From contig QHVB01000028.1 of NCBI GenBank assembly GCA_003222195.1, positions 1-64,000 of the forward strand: a stretch of 64,000 nt of DNA, given 5' to 3'. The stretch is from Gemmatimonadota bacterium. Its GTDB lineage: Bacteria; Gemmatimonadota; Gemmatimonadetes; Gemmatimonadales; GWC2-71-9. The position numbers and the translations under genes are program-made. A model generated the notes under the pieces. It was not told where the DNA came from and made no database searches. It saw nothing but the letters and a program-made list of their open reading frames with translations. Shown here piece by piece: positions 17,720 through 26,379 of the stretch (positions within the stretch are counted from its first letter, which is position 1; each line of letters begins with the position of its first letter).

Positions 17720-18513
17720 GGATCGTCGCAGGCGTCATCGGGAATCACGCCGTCGGCGGCGAGGGCCCAGAGCATGCGGCGAATGTAGCCTTCCATTGGA
17801 TCTGTGAAGGTTGCCTGCGCAAAAGCATCCAACTGCGCGGACAGGCGCATGAAGACGCGGTCGTCTCCGTTTGCACGCGCGCTCAGGAGGGCTGCCTGAA
17901 GGTCGGTCAAGGCCGCACCCATGCCGATCAACGCTGCGCGCGCGCCCATCATCAGCGAGTAGCCAAGAAATCGGTCTTCACCCGTGATCAACAGCTTGTC
18001 GGGGTGCTGGCGCGTCACCGCCGCGATCCGTTGGAACGCCATTATTGAATCGAGCGTCGCGACCTTGATGCCCAGGACGTTGGGCAACGAGAGAATCCCG
18101 TGCAGGGTCTTGTCATCGTAGCTCACGCCTCCGGCCGCTTCATACAAATAGAATGCGATGACCGGCAGCTCCTGCGACAGCTCGTCATGATACACGATCG
18201 CGTTTTCGGGCACGGGAAACGCGAGCAACGCATCGGCGCCGCCGTGCTTCGCGTCGCGGGCCATGGTCGGTCCGTTCGCGCCGGCGACGATGACTTTTCC
18301 GGGAAGCGCGGCGCGCCACTCTTCCAGTACCACGCGCCGTTGATCGTCCACGAGATGGGGCCCCCGACCGGTGTGCGCCCACACGGCGACTCCCGCGATG
18401 GGTTGCCGCGCCATCCAGCTCGCGTAGGCGCGTTGCGCGGCGAAGTCGATTGTCGAGCCTCGAAACGGGACCGGCACCGCGGGAATCAGGCCCCACTCCA
18501 AACGCTGGCGCAC
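17647..18513 (-). CDS. DapA-family class I aldolase/lyase
   Basis: 288 residues, typical for the dihydrodipicolinate synthase/N-acetylneuraminate lyase superfamily. The Schiff-base lysine is Lys150 in LGIKVATLDS and the tyrosine is in IAFYLYEAAG. The phosphate/carboxylate loop is not the DapA GTTGE form (here AHTGRGP), so it is unlikely to make lysine; members of this kind cleave or dehydrate keto-sugar acids or hydroxyprolines. GTG start, 27 bp after the amidohydrolase gene, with no clear Shine-Dalgarno. Confidence 0.82.
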   Translation of the reverse strand: MRQRLEWGLIPAVPVPFRGSTIDFAAQRAYASWMARQPIAGVAVWAHTGRGPHLVDDQRRVVLEEWRAALPGKVIVAGANGPTMARDAKHGGADALLAFPVPENAIVYHDELSQELPVIAFYLYEAAGGVSYDDKTLHGILSLPNVLGIKVATLDSIMAFQRIAAVTRQHPDKLLITGEDRFLGYSLMMGARAALIGMGAALTDLQAALLSARANGDDRVFMRLSAQLDAFAQATFTDPMEGYIRRMLWALAADGVIPDDACDDPWGPALPAVERDAVRRVVREARLR

Positions 18514-18540
18514 GGCCGGACGGTCTGACAGTCGGACCGC

Positions 18541-19314
18541 CTAGGCCGAAGCGATGTGCTTCACGTTCCCCGATTCGATCGCCCGACGTTGATCGGGAGA
18601 GAGCTCGAGCAAATCGAGCTTCGCGACGCTGGTTTCCGGCAGTCGCAGCGGCTGTCCCGTGCCGAACACGAAGCGTTCGACACCGATCGTCTCGAGCAGC
18701 GTCGCGAGGTGGTCCTCGGGTGGACCCCAGAGCCAACAGATGTCCCACCAGATGCGACGCGCCTCCTCTGGTGTCGAGCCGAAATGCACTTCTTCGATGA
18801 GGGCCCGATCGGCATGAGTGACGATCAGCCGCACGTCGGCGTCGGAGCGGACCAGGGCGCGCAGCGCGGCTGCTGGGAGCTCGGCGACACGGTCGTTGGG
18901 ATGGCGCTGACGACCGTCTTCAAGTCGCACCGCGAGCATCAGCGGCACGCGTGCCGTGCCGCATGCGGCCGCGAGCACACGCATATCCCCACCTGCGGGT
19001 TCGAGCCCGAGATACAACGGATCGCAGCGCACCGCCGGCGCACCGGCGTTGGCGGCGTCCGCAAGCACCTGCTCCCACTGCGCCAATCCCGGATGGACCG
19101 TCGGCACCGGCTTGAAGCGTTTCTGTGCGCGGGCGGTCTCATACAGCCATGCGTTGCCTTCCGTCGGATCGCGCCAAAACAGACTGGGCAGATGCGTGAT
19201 CCACGCGACATCGATCTCGGTGCGATCGAGCGCGCGCGTGAGCGCCTCCGGCGACGTGCCGGGGACCTTGCGCCAGGGGTATGCGCCCAGGAACGCGTTG
19301 CAGTCGATCCGCAT
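18541..19314 (-). CDS. Amidohydrolase-like TIM-barrel protein (degenerate metal motif)
   Basis: 257 residues. It resembles the amidohydrolase-2 family in layout (MRIDCNAFLGAYPWR at the N-terminus, VTHAD mid-barrel, FGTGQPL near the end), but the N-terminal HxH found in the neighbouring gene is replaced by DCNAF, so metal binding may be altered or lost. ATG 19314 shares a base with the preceding stop (TGATG). It may be a partner or diverged paralogue of the next protein. Confidence 0.72.
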   Translation of the reverse strand: MRIDCNAFLGAYPWRKVPGTSPEALTRALDRTEIDVAWITHLPSLFWRDPTEGNAWLYETARAQKRFKPVPTVHPGLAQWEQVLADAANAGAPAVRCDPLYLGLEPAGGDMRVLAAACGTARVPLMLAVRLEDGRQRHPNDRVAELPAAALRALVRSDADVRLIVTHADRALIEEVHFGSTPEEARRIWWDICWLWGPPEDHLATLLETIGVERFVFGTGQPLRLPETSVAKLDLLELSPDQRRAIESGNVKHIASA

Positions 19315-20114
19315 CAGTCGGAAGGAAAGGCGCCCGGTGGAAAGATGCGCGCCGCGTTCTTCCAGCGAATGGCGGCGATCTCATCCTTGGCGAGCAGGGT
19401 CTCGAGGTACCGGAGCTTTGCCCATCCCGTGTCCATCGTGATGTCGCTACCCCACAGCAGGCGGCTCACACCGACGCTCTCGAGGCATGCTTCCAGCATG
19501 CCGCCGTCCACACCGCTGCCCGAGAGATCGACGTAGACGTTCGAGACGTCACGGACCGCGCGCAATGAATGCAGCCAGTCGCCCCCGCCGCCGATGTGGG
19601 CGAGGATGAAGGCGACGTCGGGGTGACGGCGCGCCAGCGTGCAGAGCTCGACCGCGTCGGACGCTTCCTGCCCCGGCCAGTCGTGGCGACGATGCTGCCA
19701 AATGTGCTGGAGGACGGGAACGCGCCGCTCCAGCGCCAGGACGGCGATCGGATCGAGCAGCGGATCGTCCGCGCGGCGGCTCGCCGCCAGCTTGATACCG
19801 ATCATGCCCGCATCGAGACACCGCACGATCTCGGCGCGGGCCTGCGCGGTGTAGTTCGGATTGACGCACACGTAGCCACGGATCGTTTCCGGGTGCGCGC
19901 GCTGGAGCGCAAGGAGTGCGTCGTTGCCGGCGGTGACGTCCCGGGGCGAGGGAAAGTAGGTGGGCGATGTGAGGCCGAAACTCCCCAGGATCGACGCCAC
20001 ATGGACCGTAATCCCGATCTTCCGGCCGGCGGTCAGGCGGCTTTCGTTGCGCTCGCGCCAGTCCGCGCGGGGCGTCCGCTGATGGTAAAAGTGGGCGTGG
20101 ACGTCGATCAGCAT
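19314..20114 (-). CDS. Amidohydrolase-2 family metal-dependent hydrolase
   Basis: 266 residues. The metal motif HAHF (VHAHFYH, residues 6-10) is intact, with GIKLAAS, VLQHIWQH, AHIGGG and WGSDITMD giving the later His and Asp ligands. This family hydrolyses lactones, decarboxylates or cleaves C-N bonds. First gene of a tightly coupled seven-gene operon running to 13748. ATG 20114 is preferred; GTG 20120 adds two codons. Confidence 0.82.
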   Translation of the reverse strand: MLIDVHAHFYHQRTPRADWRERNESRLTAGRKIGITVHVASILGSFGLTSPTYFPSPRDVTAGNDALLALQRAHPETIRGYVCVNPNYTAQARAEIVRCLDAGMIGIKLAASRRADDPLLDPIAVLALERRVPVLQHIWQHRRHDWPGQEASDAVELCTLARRHPDVAFILAHIGGGGDWLHSLRAVRDVSNVYVDLSGSGVDGGMLEACLESVGVSRLLWGSDITMDTGWAKLRYLETLLAKDEIAAIRWKNAARIFPPGAFPSD

Positions 20115-20168
20115 TGCCACAATTTACGCCCCTTTTATCTTGGGGGTCGACCTTGAGGGGAGACCTCG

Positions 20169-20735
20169 ATGGAGACGATGGCTAGCCGCGCGCGCTCGGT
20201 CCTGTTTGAGCCTCGCACGACGTTCAGGGAAGTCGAGTCCGAGTTTACGAAACCGGGCGCAATTTGGGGCAAATACATCCTGCCGCTCGCGGCGATCGGG
20301 CCGATTGCCGGCGCGATCGGCCGACTGGTCTTCGGCCAGCGCATCGCCTTGACCACGCTCACCAGCTCCGTCTCGATCTCGGACGCCATCACCTGGGCGA
20401 TCATTTCGTATCTGCTGGCCCTGGCCGCGGTCTTCGTCTTGACCCAGGTGATCAGCCTGCTGGCCCCTGGGTTCGGCGGTCAGAAGAACGACGTGCAGGC
20501 GCTCAAAGTCGCGGCCTACGCGAGCACGCCCGTGTGGCTCGCCGGCGCCTTCAGTGTCTATGCGCGGCTGGTACTGGTTGGGGTCATCGTGTCGGCGTAC
20601 TCCCTGTTCCTGCTCTACGTCGGACTGCCGATCCTGATGAAAGTCCCGCAGGACCGGTCGATGGGCTACACGGCCGTGGTGATCATCGCCGCGGTCGTGA
20701 TCTTCCTGCTCGTCAGCACCTACACGCTCTTCTAA
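20169..20735 (+). CDS. Yip1-family inner-membrane protein
   Basis: 188 residues. Five hydrophobic helices follow an amphipathic N-terminus with FEPRTTFREVESEFTKP, the usual opening of bacterial Yip1-domain proteins. ATG 20169 has GAGGGGAG upstream. The role of these proteins in bacteria is unknown. It is a single plus-strand gene between two minus-strand operons, and its stop shares the CTAA tetranucleotide with the convergent aminotransferase gene. Confidence 0.85.
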   Translation: METMASRARSVLFEPRTTFREVESEFTKPGAIWGKYILPLAAIGPIAGAIGRLVFGQRIALTTLTSSVSISDAITWAIISYLLALAAVFVLTQVISLLAPGFGGQKNDVQALKVAAYASTPVWLAGAFSVYARLVLVGVIVSAYSLFLLYVGLPILMKVPQDRSMGYTAVVIIAAVVIFLLVSTYTLF

Positions 20736-21883
20736 ATCCCGCGCAGGGATTCGTGCAGCATGTCGAGGGTACGGTCCACCGTACCCTCGTCGTGCGCCAG
20801 GGAGACAAAATTGTAGGCGGTCCGCTTGAACAGGAGACCGCGTTGCGCCGCCCGCTGTGCCGCCGCGCGCGACAACTCTTCGGTCGCATAGTGGAGGAAA
20901 CACATCTCCGCGATTCCGGCGACCGCGGTGACGACGCTCGCATGCGAGCGCTGGACTTCGTGGAGGCCGTGGAGCAGTCGCGTCCCGACGCGATGGAGAT
21001 GGTCGCAGACGCCGTCGCGCGCGAACACGGTGAGCGTCGCCCGCGCCGCGGCAAGCGCCACCGCTTCAGTCGCCAGAGTCGATGAGATCCAGGTTCGACT
21101 CGCGCCGGCCATCAGGTCCGCCCGGCCTCCCACCACCGCGAGCGGGAATCCATTCGCCAGCGCCTTGCCCAATACGACGAGGTCCGGCGCGGGCTTGAGG
21201 TCGTAGCGCGCGACCGCGCCACCGATCGCGAGGCGAAACGCCGTCTTGATTTCATCGAAGATGAGGATGGCACCGGCCCGCTCGGTCTCCGCGCGCAACA
21301 GCTGCAGCCACTCGCGGGTGGGCTCGGAAACGATGACCGGCTCGACGACGACGGCGGCGAGGCGCGGCGCGCGCGCCCGAATCATCTCGCGGCTGCCCGC
21401 CACGTCGTTGAACGGCAGCTCGCCGAACAGCCCCCGCACCGCGGCCGGCACACCCTCCGTCGCACCCTGACACCAATCGAGCCAGCCGTGGTAGCCGCAG
21501 CCGAGGACCTCATCACGGCCGGTCGCGACGCGCGCCAGCCGCACAGCGGCCGCGACGGCCTCGGCGCCCGTCTTGAGGAAGCGAACCTGCTCGAGCCAGG
21601 GAATCTGTTCGCCCAGCGCTTCGGCCAGCTCTTCTTCGGCGACTGGGGGCAGCGGGCCGACCACTCCGGCGGCGATCGCGGCCTCGGCGGCACGATTGAC
21701 CTCGGGATGTCCGTATCCCAGCGCCACGGCGCCAAGTGCCATGACGTAGTCGACGTACTCGCGGCCGTCCTCGTCCCACACGCGGCAGCCCGACGCCCGC
21801 ACCATGCGGGCCGGCGTCCCGAACAGCGACTCGGGCCGCTTGCTACCGGTCGACGTGAAGCCCGGAACGCGCCAGTCGTTCAC
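20732..21883 (-). CDS. Class III aminotransferase, glutamate-1-semialdehyde aminomutase type
   Basis: 383 residues, shorter than HemL (about 430). The N-terminus STGSKRPESLFG, VWDEDGREYVDYVMALGAVALGYGHP, the FDEIKTAFR pocket and the PLP lysine Lys240 in LGKALANGFPL are those of GSA-like enzymes acting on sugar or amino-sugar substrates. It lies in an operon with a sugar kinase and a heparinase-like lyase rather than heme genes, so amino-sugar metabolism is more likely than tetrapyrrole synthesis. GTG 21883 overlaps trmJ by 41 nt. Confidence 0.85.
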   Translation of the reverse strand: MNDWRVPGFTSTGSKRPESLFGTPARMVRASGCRVWDEDGREYVDYVMALGAVALGYGHPEVNRAAEAAIAAGVVGPLPPVAEEELAEALGEQIPWLEQVRFLKTGAEAVAAAVRLARVATGRDEVLGCGYHGWLDWCQGATEGVPAAVRGLFGELPFNDVAGSREMIRARAPRLAAVVVEPVIVSEPTREWLQLLRAETERAGAILIFDEIKTAFRLAIGGAVARYDLKPAPDLVVLGKALANGFPLAVVGGRADLMAGASRTWISSTLATEAVALAAARATLTVFARDGVCDHLHRVGTRLLHGLHEVQRSHASVVTAVAGIAEMCFLHYATEELSRAAAQRAAQRGLLFKRTAYNFVSLAHDEGTVDRTLDMLHESLRGI

Positions 21884-22595
21884 CGTATTTGGTCACCTCG
21901 ATAGCCATCGCGCGTAGCAGTTTGATCTCGCGAGCGTCCAGTGGTGCGCGATGCGCGATCTCGCGCATCGTCCGCATCACGCCGGCCTGGTTCCTGGTCT
22001 TGAAGAACTCGATCGCCTGCAGCGCGCGGGCCACATCCATGAACAGCCGCTCGAGCTCCGCTACGTCAGCGGGCTCGGCGGAGCGACGGGGTGCCTTGAA
22101 TGGACGCGAGTCCGCGCCGCGCGCGAGCGCGAGCTCGTACAGCATGATGATGACGGCGTGGGCGAGGTTCAGCGAGGCGTACGCGGGATCGCTCGGGATC
22201 GTCACGACGCGATGACACCGATCGAGGTCCTCATTGGAGAGTCCCTTGTCCTCACGGCCGAACAACAACGCGACCGGCCCTCCCCCTCCTTCCGCCAGAC
22301 TCATCACTTCGATGGCAGCATCTCTGGGACGCTGGAGGTTGCGCTTGGCGGTCCGTCCGCGCGCCGTAAACCCGACGACGTGCACGCAGTCCGCCAGTGC
22401 GTCTGCGAGGCTCGGGTACGTCCGGACGCGCGCCAGTACATCCTGCGTCTGATGCGCGATCCCTTCGATGCGGTAGGCCTCGTACTCGCGGGGATTCACG
22501 AGTCGCAGATCCCGCATGCCGAAGTTCTTCATCCCACGGACGACATGCGCGATGTTGACGAGATCCTGCGGCTCGTGCAGAACGATCACGATCAT
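21843..22595 (-). CDS. trmJ: tRNA/rRNA 2'-O-methyltransferase, TrmJ-like (SPOUT)
   Basis: 250 residues. SpoU-family motifs: NIAHVVRGMKNFGMRDLRLVNP (motif 1), LLFGREDKGLSNEDLDRC (motif 2) and IPSDPAYASLNLAHAVIIMLYEL (motif 3), making the deep trefoil knot that binds SAM. A short helical tail fits TrmJ, which methylates the ribose at position 32 of tRNAs. ATG 22595 overlaps the preceding stop in ATGA, so this housekeeping gene is embedded in a carbohydrate operon. Confidence 0.88.
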   Translation of the reverse strand: MIVIVLHEPQDLVNIAHVVRGMKNFGMRDLRLVNPREYEAYRIEGIAHQTQDVLARVRTYPSLADALADCVHVVGFTARGRTAKRNLQRPRDAAIEVMSLAEGGGGPVALLFGREDKGLSNEDLDRCHRVVTIPSDPAYASLNLAHAVIIMLYELALARGADSRPFKAPRRSAEPADVAELERLFMDVARALQAIEFFKTRNQAGVMRTMREIAHRAPLDAREIKLLRAMAIEVTKYGERLARSGLHVDR

Positions 22596-25381
22596 CCGAC
22601 GAGCTCCACAACGCCAAACCGGCCGGGATCCTGGCGATCGCCCCGGAGCCACACCCACCCACCGCCGCCGCTCCACACCAGCTGTCCCACGCGCCGCAGG
22701 CGGCCGGGCAACATTTCGTTGACGATGAGATCGAAGCGCACGCGACCACCCGCATGGGGGTACGCACCAGGTGGCCATGGAATGGCGACCGTCACGCAAT
22801 ACCCGGTGTCGGTGCGCCGCCACGCTCCTCGCACCTGTGCCGGGTCCGTCGCGGTGTGGTCGCGCGAGTCAGACGTCGGGCTCGCCCGCACTGTGTGACC
22901 GTCGTCATTCGGCACGATGAGGTAGCCGACCGGCGCCACACCATCCTGCCCCGCGGGACCGGAGGCTGGAGCGATATAGACCTGCAGGCCATCTGAATGG
23001 ATGTCGTCCGGTTCGTTGTCGAGCTTGAGCGGTGCTGCACCCGAGGGGCGCAACACAACGTCGGGCTTGGTGACCTCGACGGCGACATACAACGCCGACT
23101 CGTCCCAGGCGGCGTGAGCAACAGCAGAAAGATCTTCCGGACCAGGATAGGCGTCCTCGCTGCGGCGATACTGATCCTCGAGTCCTAGCTCGAGCGGCTC
23201 CGACACATCGAATCCCTCAAGCGAGCCGTCCAGACGCGGCGGGCTGCTGACGCGAAACGCCGGAGCAGCAACGGGCGTCGGCGCATCGATCTCGAGCAGC
23301 GGCGAGAAAGGAAGCGTTGCCTCACGCTGGCCGCGCAGCGTGATGGAGGCGTCTCCCTCCGGTTCGATGACCCACTCCGCCGTGCCGAGGCGATGGCGTT
23401 CGACGCCCGATGTCGTCTCGACCTCGACCGTGTCGCCGCGGATCCGCACGGCTCGAATGACGGGCGCGTCCTTGTGCGTTTCGATCACGCTGACAATGCG
23501 CGCGTTGCGTCCGCGCACCCGCACCACGTAGAACAGCGCCCGGTCGTGCTGTTCCGGCAGCCCAGGTCCCTCGGCCTGCAAGAGGTCACCCTCGAAGAAT
23601 AGATGTGCCGTGAACTGCGCCTGCTGCTGCGCATGGGAGAGCACCACGGCGCCGGGCACGTCCGGAATGAAGCGTTGTACGCGCGTGACGAACTCATCCG
23701 GCAGCTCGTCGTCGACCCAGCGGCCTTTTGTGTCCACGCCTCCTCGACCCGCAAGGTGCCATGGCAACTCGAGCACAGTCTCCTCTTTCGCTCCGAGCAG
23801 CGTGACGTCGACGATGTACTGCGGACCGGCGGTGACCATGCGCCGCACCGGATCGAAACGTCCACACACCCAGACCCAGTCGCCACGATCATCGAAGCAC
23901 TCGCAGCTCGCGTTGCCCGGCGCCTGAGATTCGCCATTCAATCGCGGAGCGTTGTGCGCCAGCGTCGACCGATACCAAAAGAGATCGTGCGCGACGTACG
24001 ACCCCGTACCGGGATCGGGAAGCCAATAGACACCGTCCGCGTGCAGTGTGAGCTGCAGCCGATCGGGATGGCCATGTCCGCCGCCATACGGTCCACACTC
24101 GAGACTGACATAGCGGCCGTCGCGGCGCAGCACCGCCAGGCCTTGGCCTTCGAGCAACACGCTCTGCGGACTCCAGGACTCCTCGGCAGCCGGAAGTTCG
24201 GGCACCATCTCGAGGAGTGACCACCAGGACAATCGTGAGCGGGAAACGGGGAAGGGCTCCCGAGACCCGGGTGCGTCGTGAAGATAGGACTCCAACAACT
24301 GCAGCGTGGGCGGTTCGGCCTGCGTGTAGAGCGCTGATAGCCAGGGGAGCAGGTCGTGCGGCTGCTCGAGCCTCGCCAAACCAATTTCCCACAATTCGAG
24401 GTACGCCGGTTGGGCCAGCGACACACCGAATCGTGAGTCCTTCCGGGCCGGATAGGTGAAGTCCGGAAGCGCCGTGAGCGTCGGGGCCCGCAGCGCGGCG
24501 TGCAAACGCTCCGCGAGCCGCTGATCTGCGGTGAAATCGACGCCCGCCAGACGCGCCCAGCCGGCTCCAGTGAGCATGCCTCGCAAGGCAAAAAGATGAT
24601 AGTTCTCACCCTCATACCACATCCCGTCCCGGCCATAGCCACGCAGCAAGTGCGCGATGAGTCCTGTGTCTCCTTCAATGACGCGCTGCGCCAACTCTTC
24701 GTCCTCGAACCATACGGCGACCGCGGCAAGCGCCGCATTGTTCCACGTCTGCCGGTTTGAAAACCCTTCGTCGTACTCACCGATCAGCGTCGCGGCTTCC
24801 TCGGCGACCTGGTTCACGCCCCGGGCGGTGGCGTCGTCGAGTTCGTCGGACGTGCGCAGCAACGTCGCCGCGGCGACATAATTGCATGTCCAGAGCGATT
24901 CGATGTAGGTCGAGTAAAACAGCCGGCTGGGGCCGAGGACGTTGTCGCGATTGGGATAGCGCCAATAGCGCTGGGCGTAGGCGTTGAGGATGTCGCGCGC
25001 GCGCGCCGCGGCCGCGCGATCGTCCACTCCCCCTCTCCCCCCTCCCCCGAAACCGGCCAGCGCGGCGAGATCCGCCGCGCGCTCCGCAAGCCACAGATGC
25101 TGATAGCGCACCCAGCTCCAATCGTGTCGCTCGCCCCGCCAGGTCTTGCCGCAGCGCGGGCAGCGATGCTCGGTCGGACTCCACGGATCGAAGGTCAGCG
25201 CGGTGCCATCCTCGGGACAAAAACCCCCGTCGGTGGTCAACACGGCCTTGTGGTCGGGGATCACTGGTGTTCGGTCGAGCAGGGGACGCACTCGTTCGCG
25301 CAGATGCGTGAGGAGCGCCTGCAAGTCGGCGGAGCCGCCGACGGCATCGCGGCGGGCGGCGAGCCCTTCCGCCGTCACCAC
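22592..25381 (-). CDS. Heparinase II/III-like polysaccharide lyase with C-terminal CBM9/DOMON-like domain
   Basis: 929 residues. A CxxD...CPRC cysteine group (about 55-80) may bind zinc. An alpha/alpha barrel follows (about 90-390), then the heparinase II/III beta-sandwich with GGHGHPDRLQL (about 437) and LAHNAPRLNGES (about 480). From about 710 a beta domain PPRLDGSL...AAWDESALYVAVEV...DGLQVYIAP matches the family 9 carbohydrate-binding/DOMON layout. No signal peptide is visible, odd for a lyase. It should cleave uronic-acid polysaccharides by beta-elimination. GTG 25381 or 25378, overlapping the kinase stop; ends in ATGA with trmJ. Confidence 0.83.
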   Translation of the reverse strand: MVTAEGLAARRDAVGGSADLQALLTHLRERVRPLLDRTPVIPDHKAVLTTDGGFCPEDGTALTFDPWSPTEHRCPRCGKTWRGERHDWSWVRYQHLWLAERAADLAALAGFGGGGRGGVDDRAAAARARDILNAYAQRYWRYPNRDNVLGPSRLFYSTYIESLWTCNYVAAATLLRTSDELDDATARGVNQVAEEAATLIGEYDEGFSNRQTWNNAALAAVAVWFEDEELAQRVIEGDTGLIAHLLRGYGRDGMWYEGENYHLFALRGMLTGAGWARLAGVDFTADQRLAERLHAALRAPTLTALPDFTYPARKDSRFGVSLAQPAYLELWEIGLARLEQPHDLLPWLSALYTQAEPPTLQLLESYLHDAPGSREPFPVSRSRLSWWSLLEMVPELPAAEESWSPQSVLLEGQGLAVLRRDGRYVSLECGPYGGGHGHPDRLQLTLHADGVYWLPDPGTGSYVAHDLFWYRSTLAHNAPRLNGESQAPGNASCECFDDRGDWVWVCGRFDPVRRMVTAGPQYIVDVTLLGAKEETVLELPWHLAGRGGVDTKGRWVDDELPDEFVTRVQRFIPDVPGAVVLSHAQQQAQFTAHLFFEGDLLQAEGPGLPEQHDRALFYVVRVRGRNARIVSVIETHKDAPVIRAVRIRGDTVEVETTSGVERHRLGTAEWVIEPEGDASITLRGQREATLPFSPLLEIDAPTPVAAPAFRVSSPPRLDGSLEGFDVSEPLELGLEDQYRRSEDAYPGPEDLSAVAHAAWDESALYVAVEVTKPDVVLRPSGAAPLKLDNEPDDIHSDGLQVYIAPASGPAGQDGVAPVGYLIVPNDDGHTVRASPTSDSRDHTATDPAQVRGAWRRTDTGYCVTVAIPWPPGAYPHAGGRVRFDLIVNEMLPGRLRRVGQLVWSGGGGWVWLRGDRQDPGRFGVVELVG

Positions 25382-26379
25382 GTCCGCACCCCCTCCGCGG
25401 ACCAGGCGAGGGGCAAGACTCTTGCCGTTGCGGCCACGGGCCGTGCATCGCCACGCATCACGAAGAACATGCAGCCGCCCGCGCCGGCGCCGGCGGCCTT
25501 CCCGCCGAGCGCTCCAGCTTTGGCGGCGGCGGCTTCGAGCTGTGCCATTTCCGTCGTGCGCATGCTCGGATCAAGGGCCTGCTGATGGTTCCAGTTTTGG
25601 GTGAGCAGCGCGGCGACCCGCGCGAGATCGGCGGCGCGTAATGCTTCGACCATCGCGTTTCCCGTCTCCTTCAAGCCGTGCAACGCACCGGTGACCTTCC
25701 CATCGCCGCGCTCGTACGCACCCATGACGCGTGAGATGGTGTCGCCGGAAACACGACTCTTGTTGGTGTAGCAGATCAGCATCTGCCGTTCCAGCGCCGT
25801 CGCGAACGCAGGCTCCAACGTGATCGGTTCCACGCCCACGTCCGGATCGCGAAAGCTCAGGCGGTGAAAACCTCCCAAGGCGGCGGCATACTGGTCCTGC
25901 TTGCCGCCGGGGAGCCGTGCCTCGATGGTTTCGACCTGCCAGGCCTGATCGGCGACATCCTGAGAGCGCGAGCTCATGTCGTCCTGGCGCGCGCGGAGCA
26001 ACGCACCGACCAACGCCACGCCGAGCGCGCCCGAGCTGCCGAGTCCCGATCCGGGTGGCGCATCGCAGCGCGTGGTGAGGGTGAAGCCGCCGAGCACCGG
26101 AAACATGCGCAGCGCCGCCGTCAACAACGGAAGCTTCCCACCGGGGACGAGCCCGCCGGCATTCGCGCACTCGAGCGTTTCGCCCAACTCTTCCGAGACC
26201 AGCCGTAGGAGCTTGTTCCCGAGCGCGAGTTTCACATGCGCGCGCAATGCGATCGCGCCGTTCACCACGACGCCGCCCTCGCGCGTCGAAAACGGCGGCA
26301 CATCGGTCCACCCGCCAGCGAAATCGAGTCGCAGCGGCGCGCTCGCGTGGAATTCGGTGGGGAGATCGCGCCGTCTCAT
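25375..26379 (-). CDS. GHMP sugar kinase (HddA/fucokinase-like)
   Basis: 334 residues. N-terminus APLRLDFAGGWTDVPPFS (substrate end), the ATP loop PPGSGLGSSGA and the C-terminal GKAAGAGAGGCMFF motif identify a GHMP kinase close to D-glycero-D-manno-heptose-7-phosphate kinase and L-fucokinase. It would phosphorylate a free sugar or sugar phosphate released by the neighbouring lyase or mannosidase; the substrate is not resolved. ATG 26379 overlaps the transporter lipoprotein stop in ATGA. Confidence 0.85.
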   Translation of the reverse strand: MRRRDLPTEFHASAPLRLDFAGGWTDVPPFSTREGGVVVNGAIALRAHVKLALGNKLLRLVSEELGETLECANAGGLVPGGKLPLLTAALRMFPVLGGFTLTTRCDAPPGSGLGSSGALGVALVGALLRARQDDMSSRSQDVADQAWQVETIEARLPGGKQDQYAAALGGFHRLSFRDPDVGVEPITLEPAFATALERQMLICYTNKSRVSGDTISRVMGAYERGDGKVTGALHGLKETGNAMVEALRAADLARVAALLTQNWNHQQALDPSMRTTEMAQLEAAAAKAGALGGKAAGAGAGGCMFFVMRGDARPVAATARVLPLAWSAEGVRTW

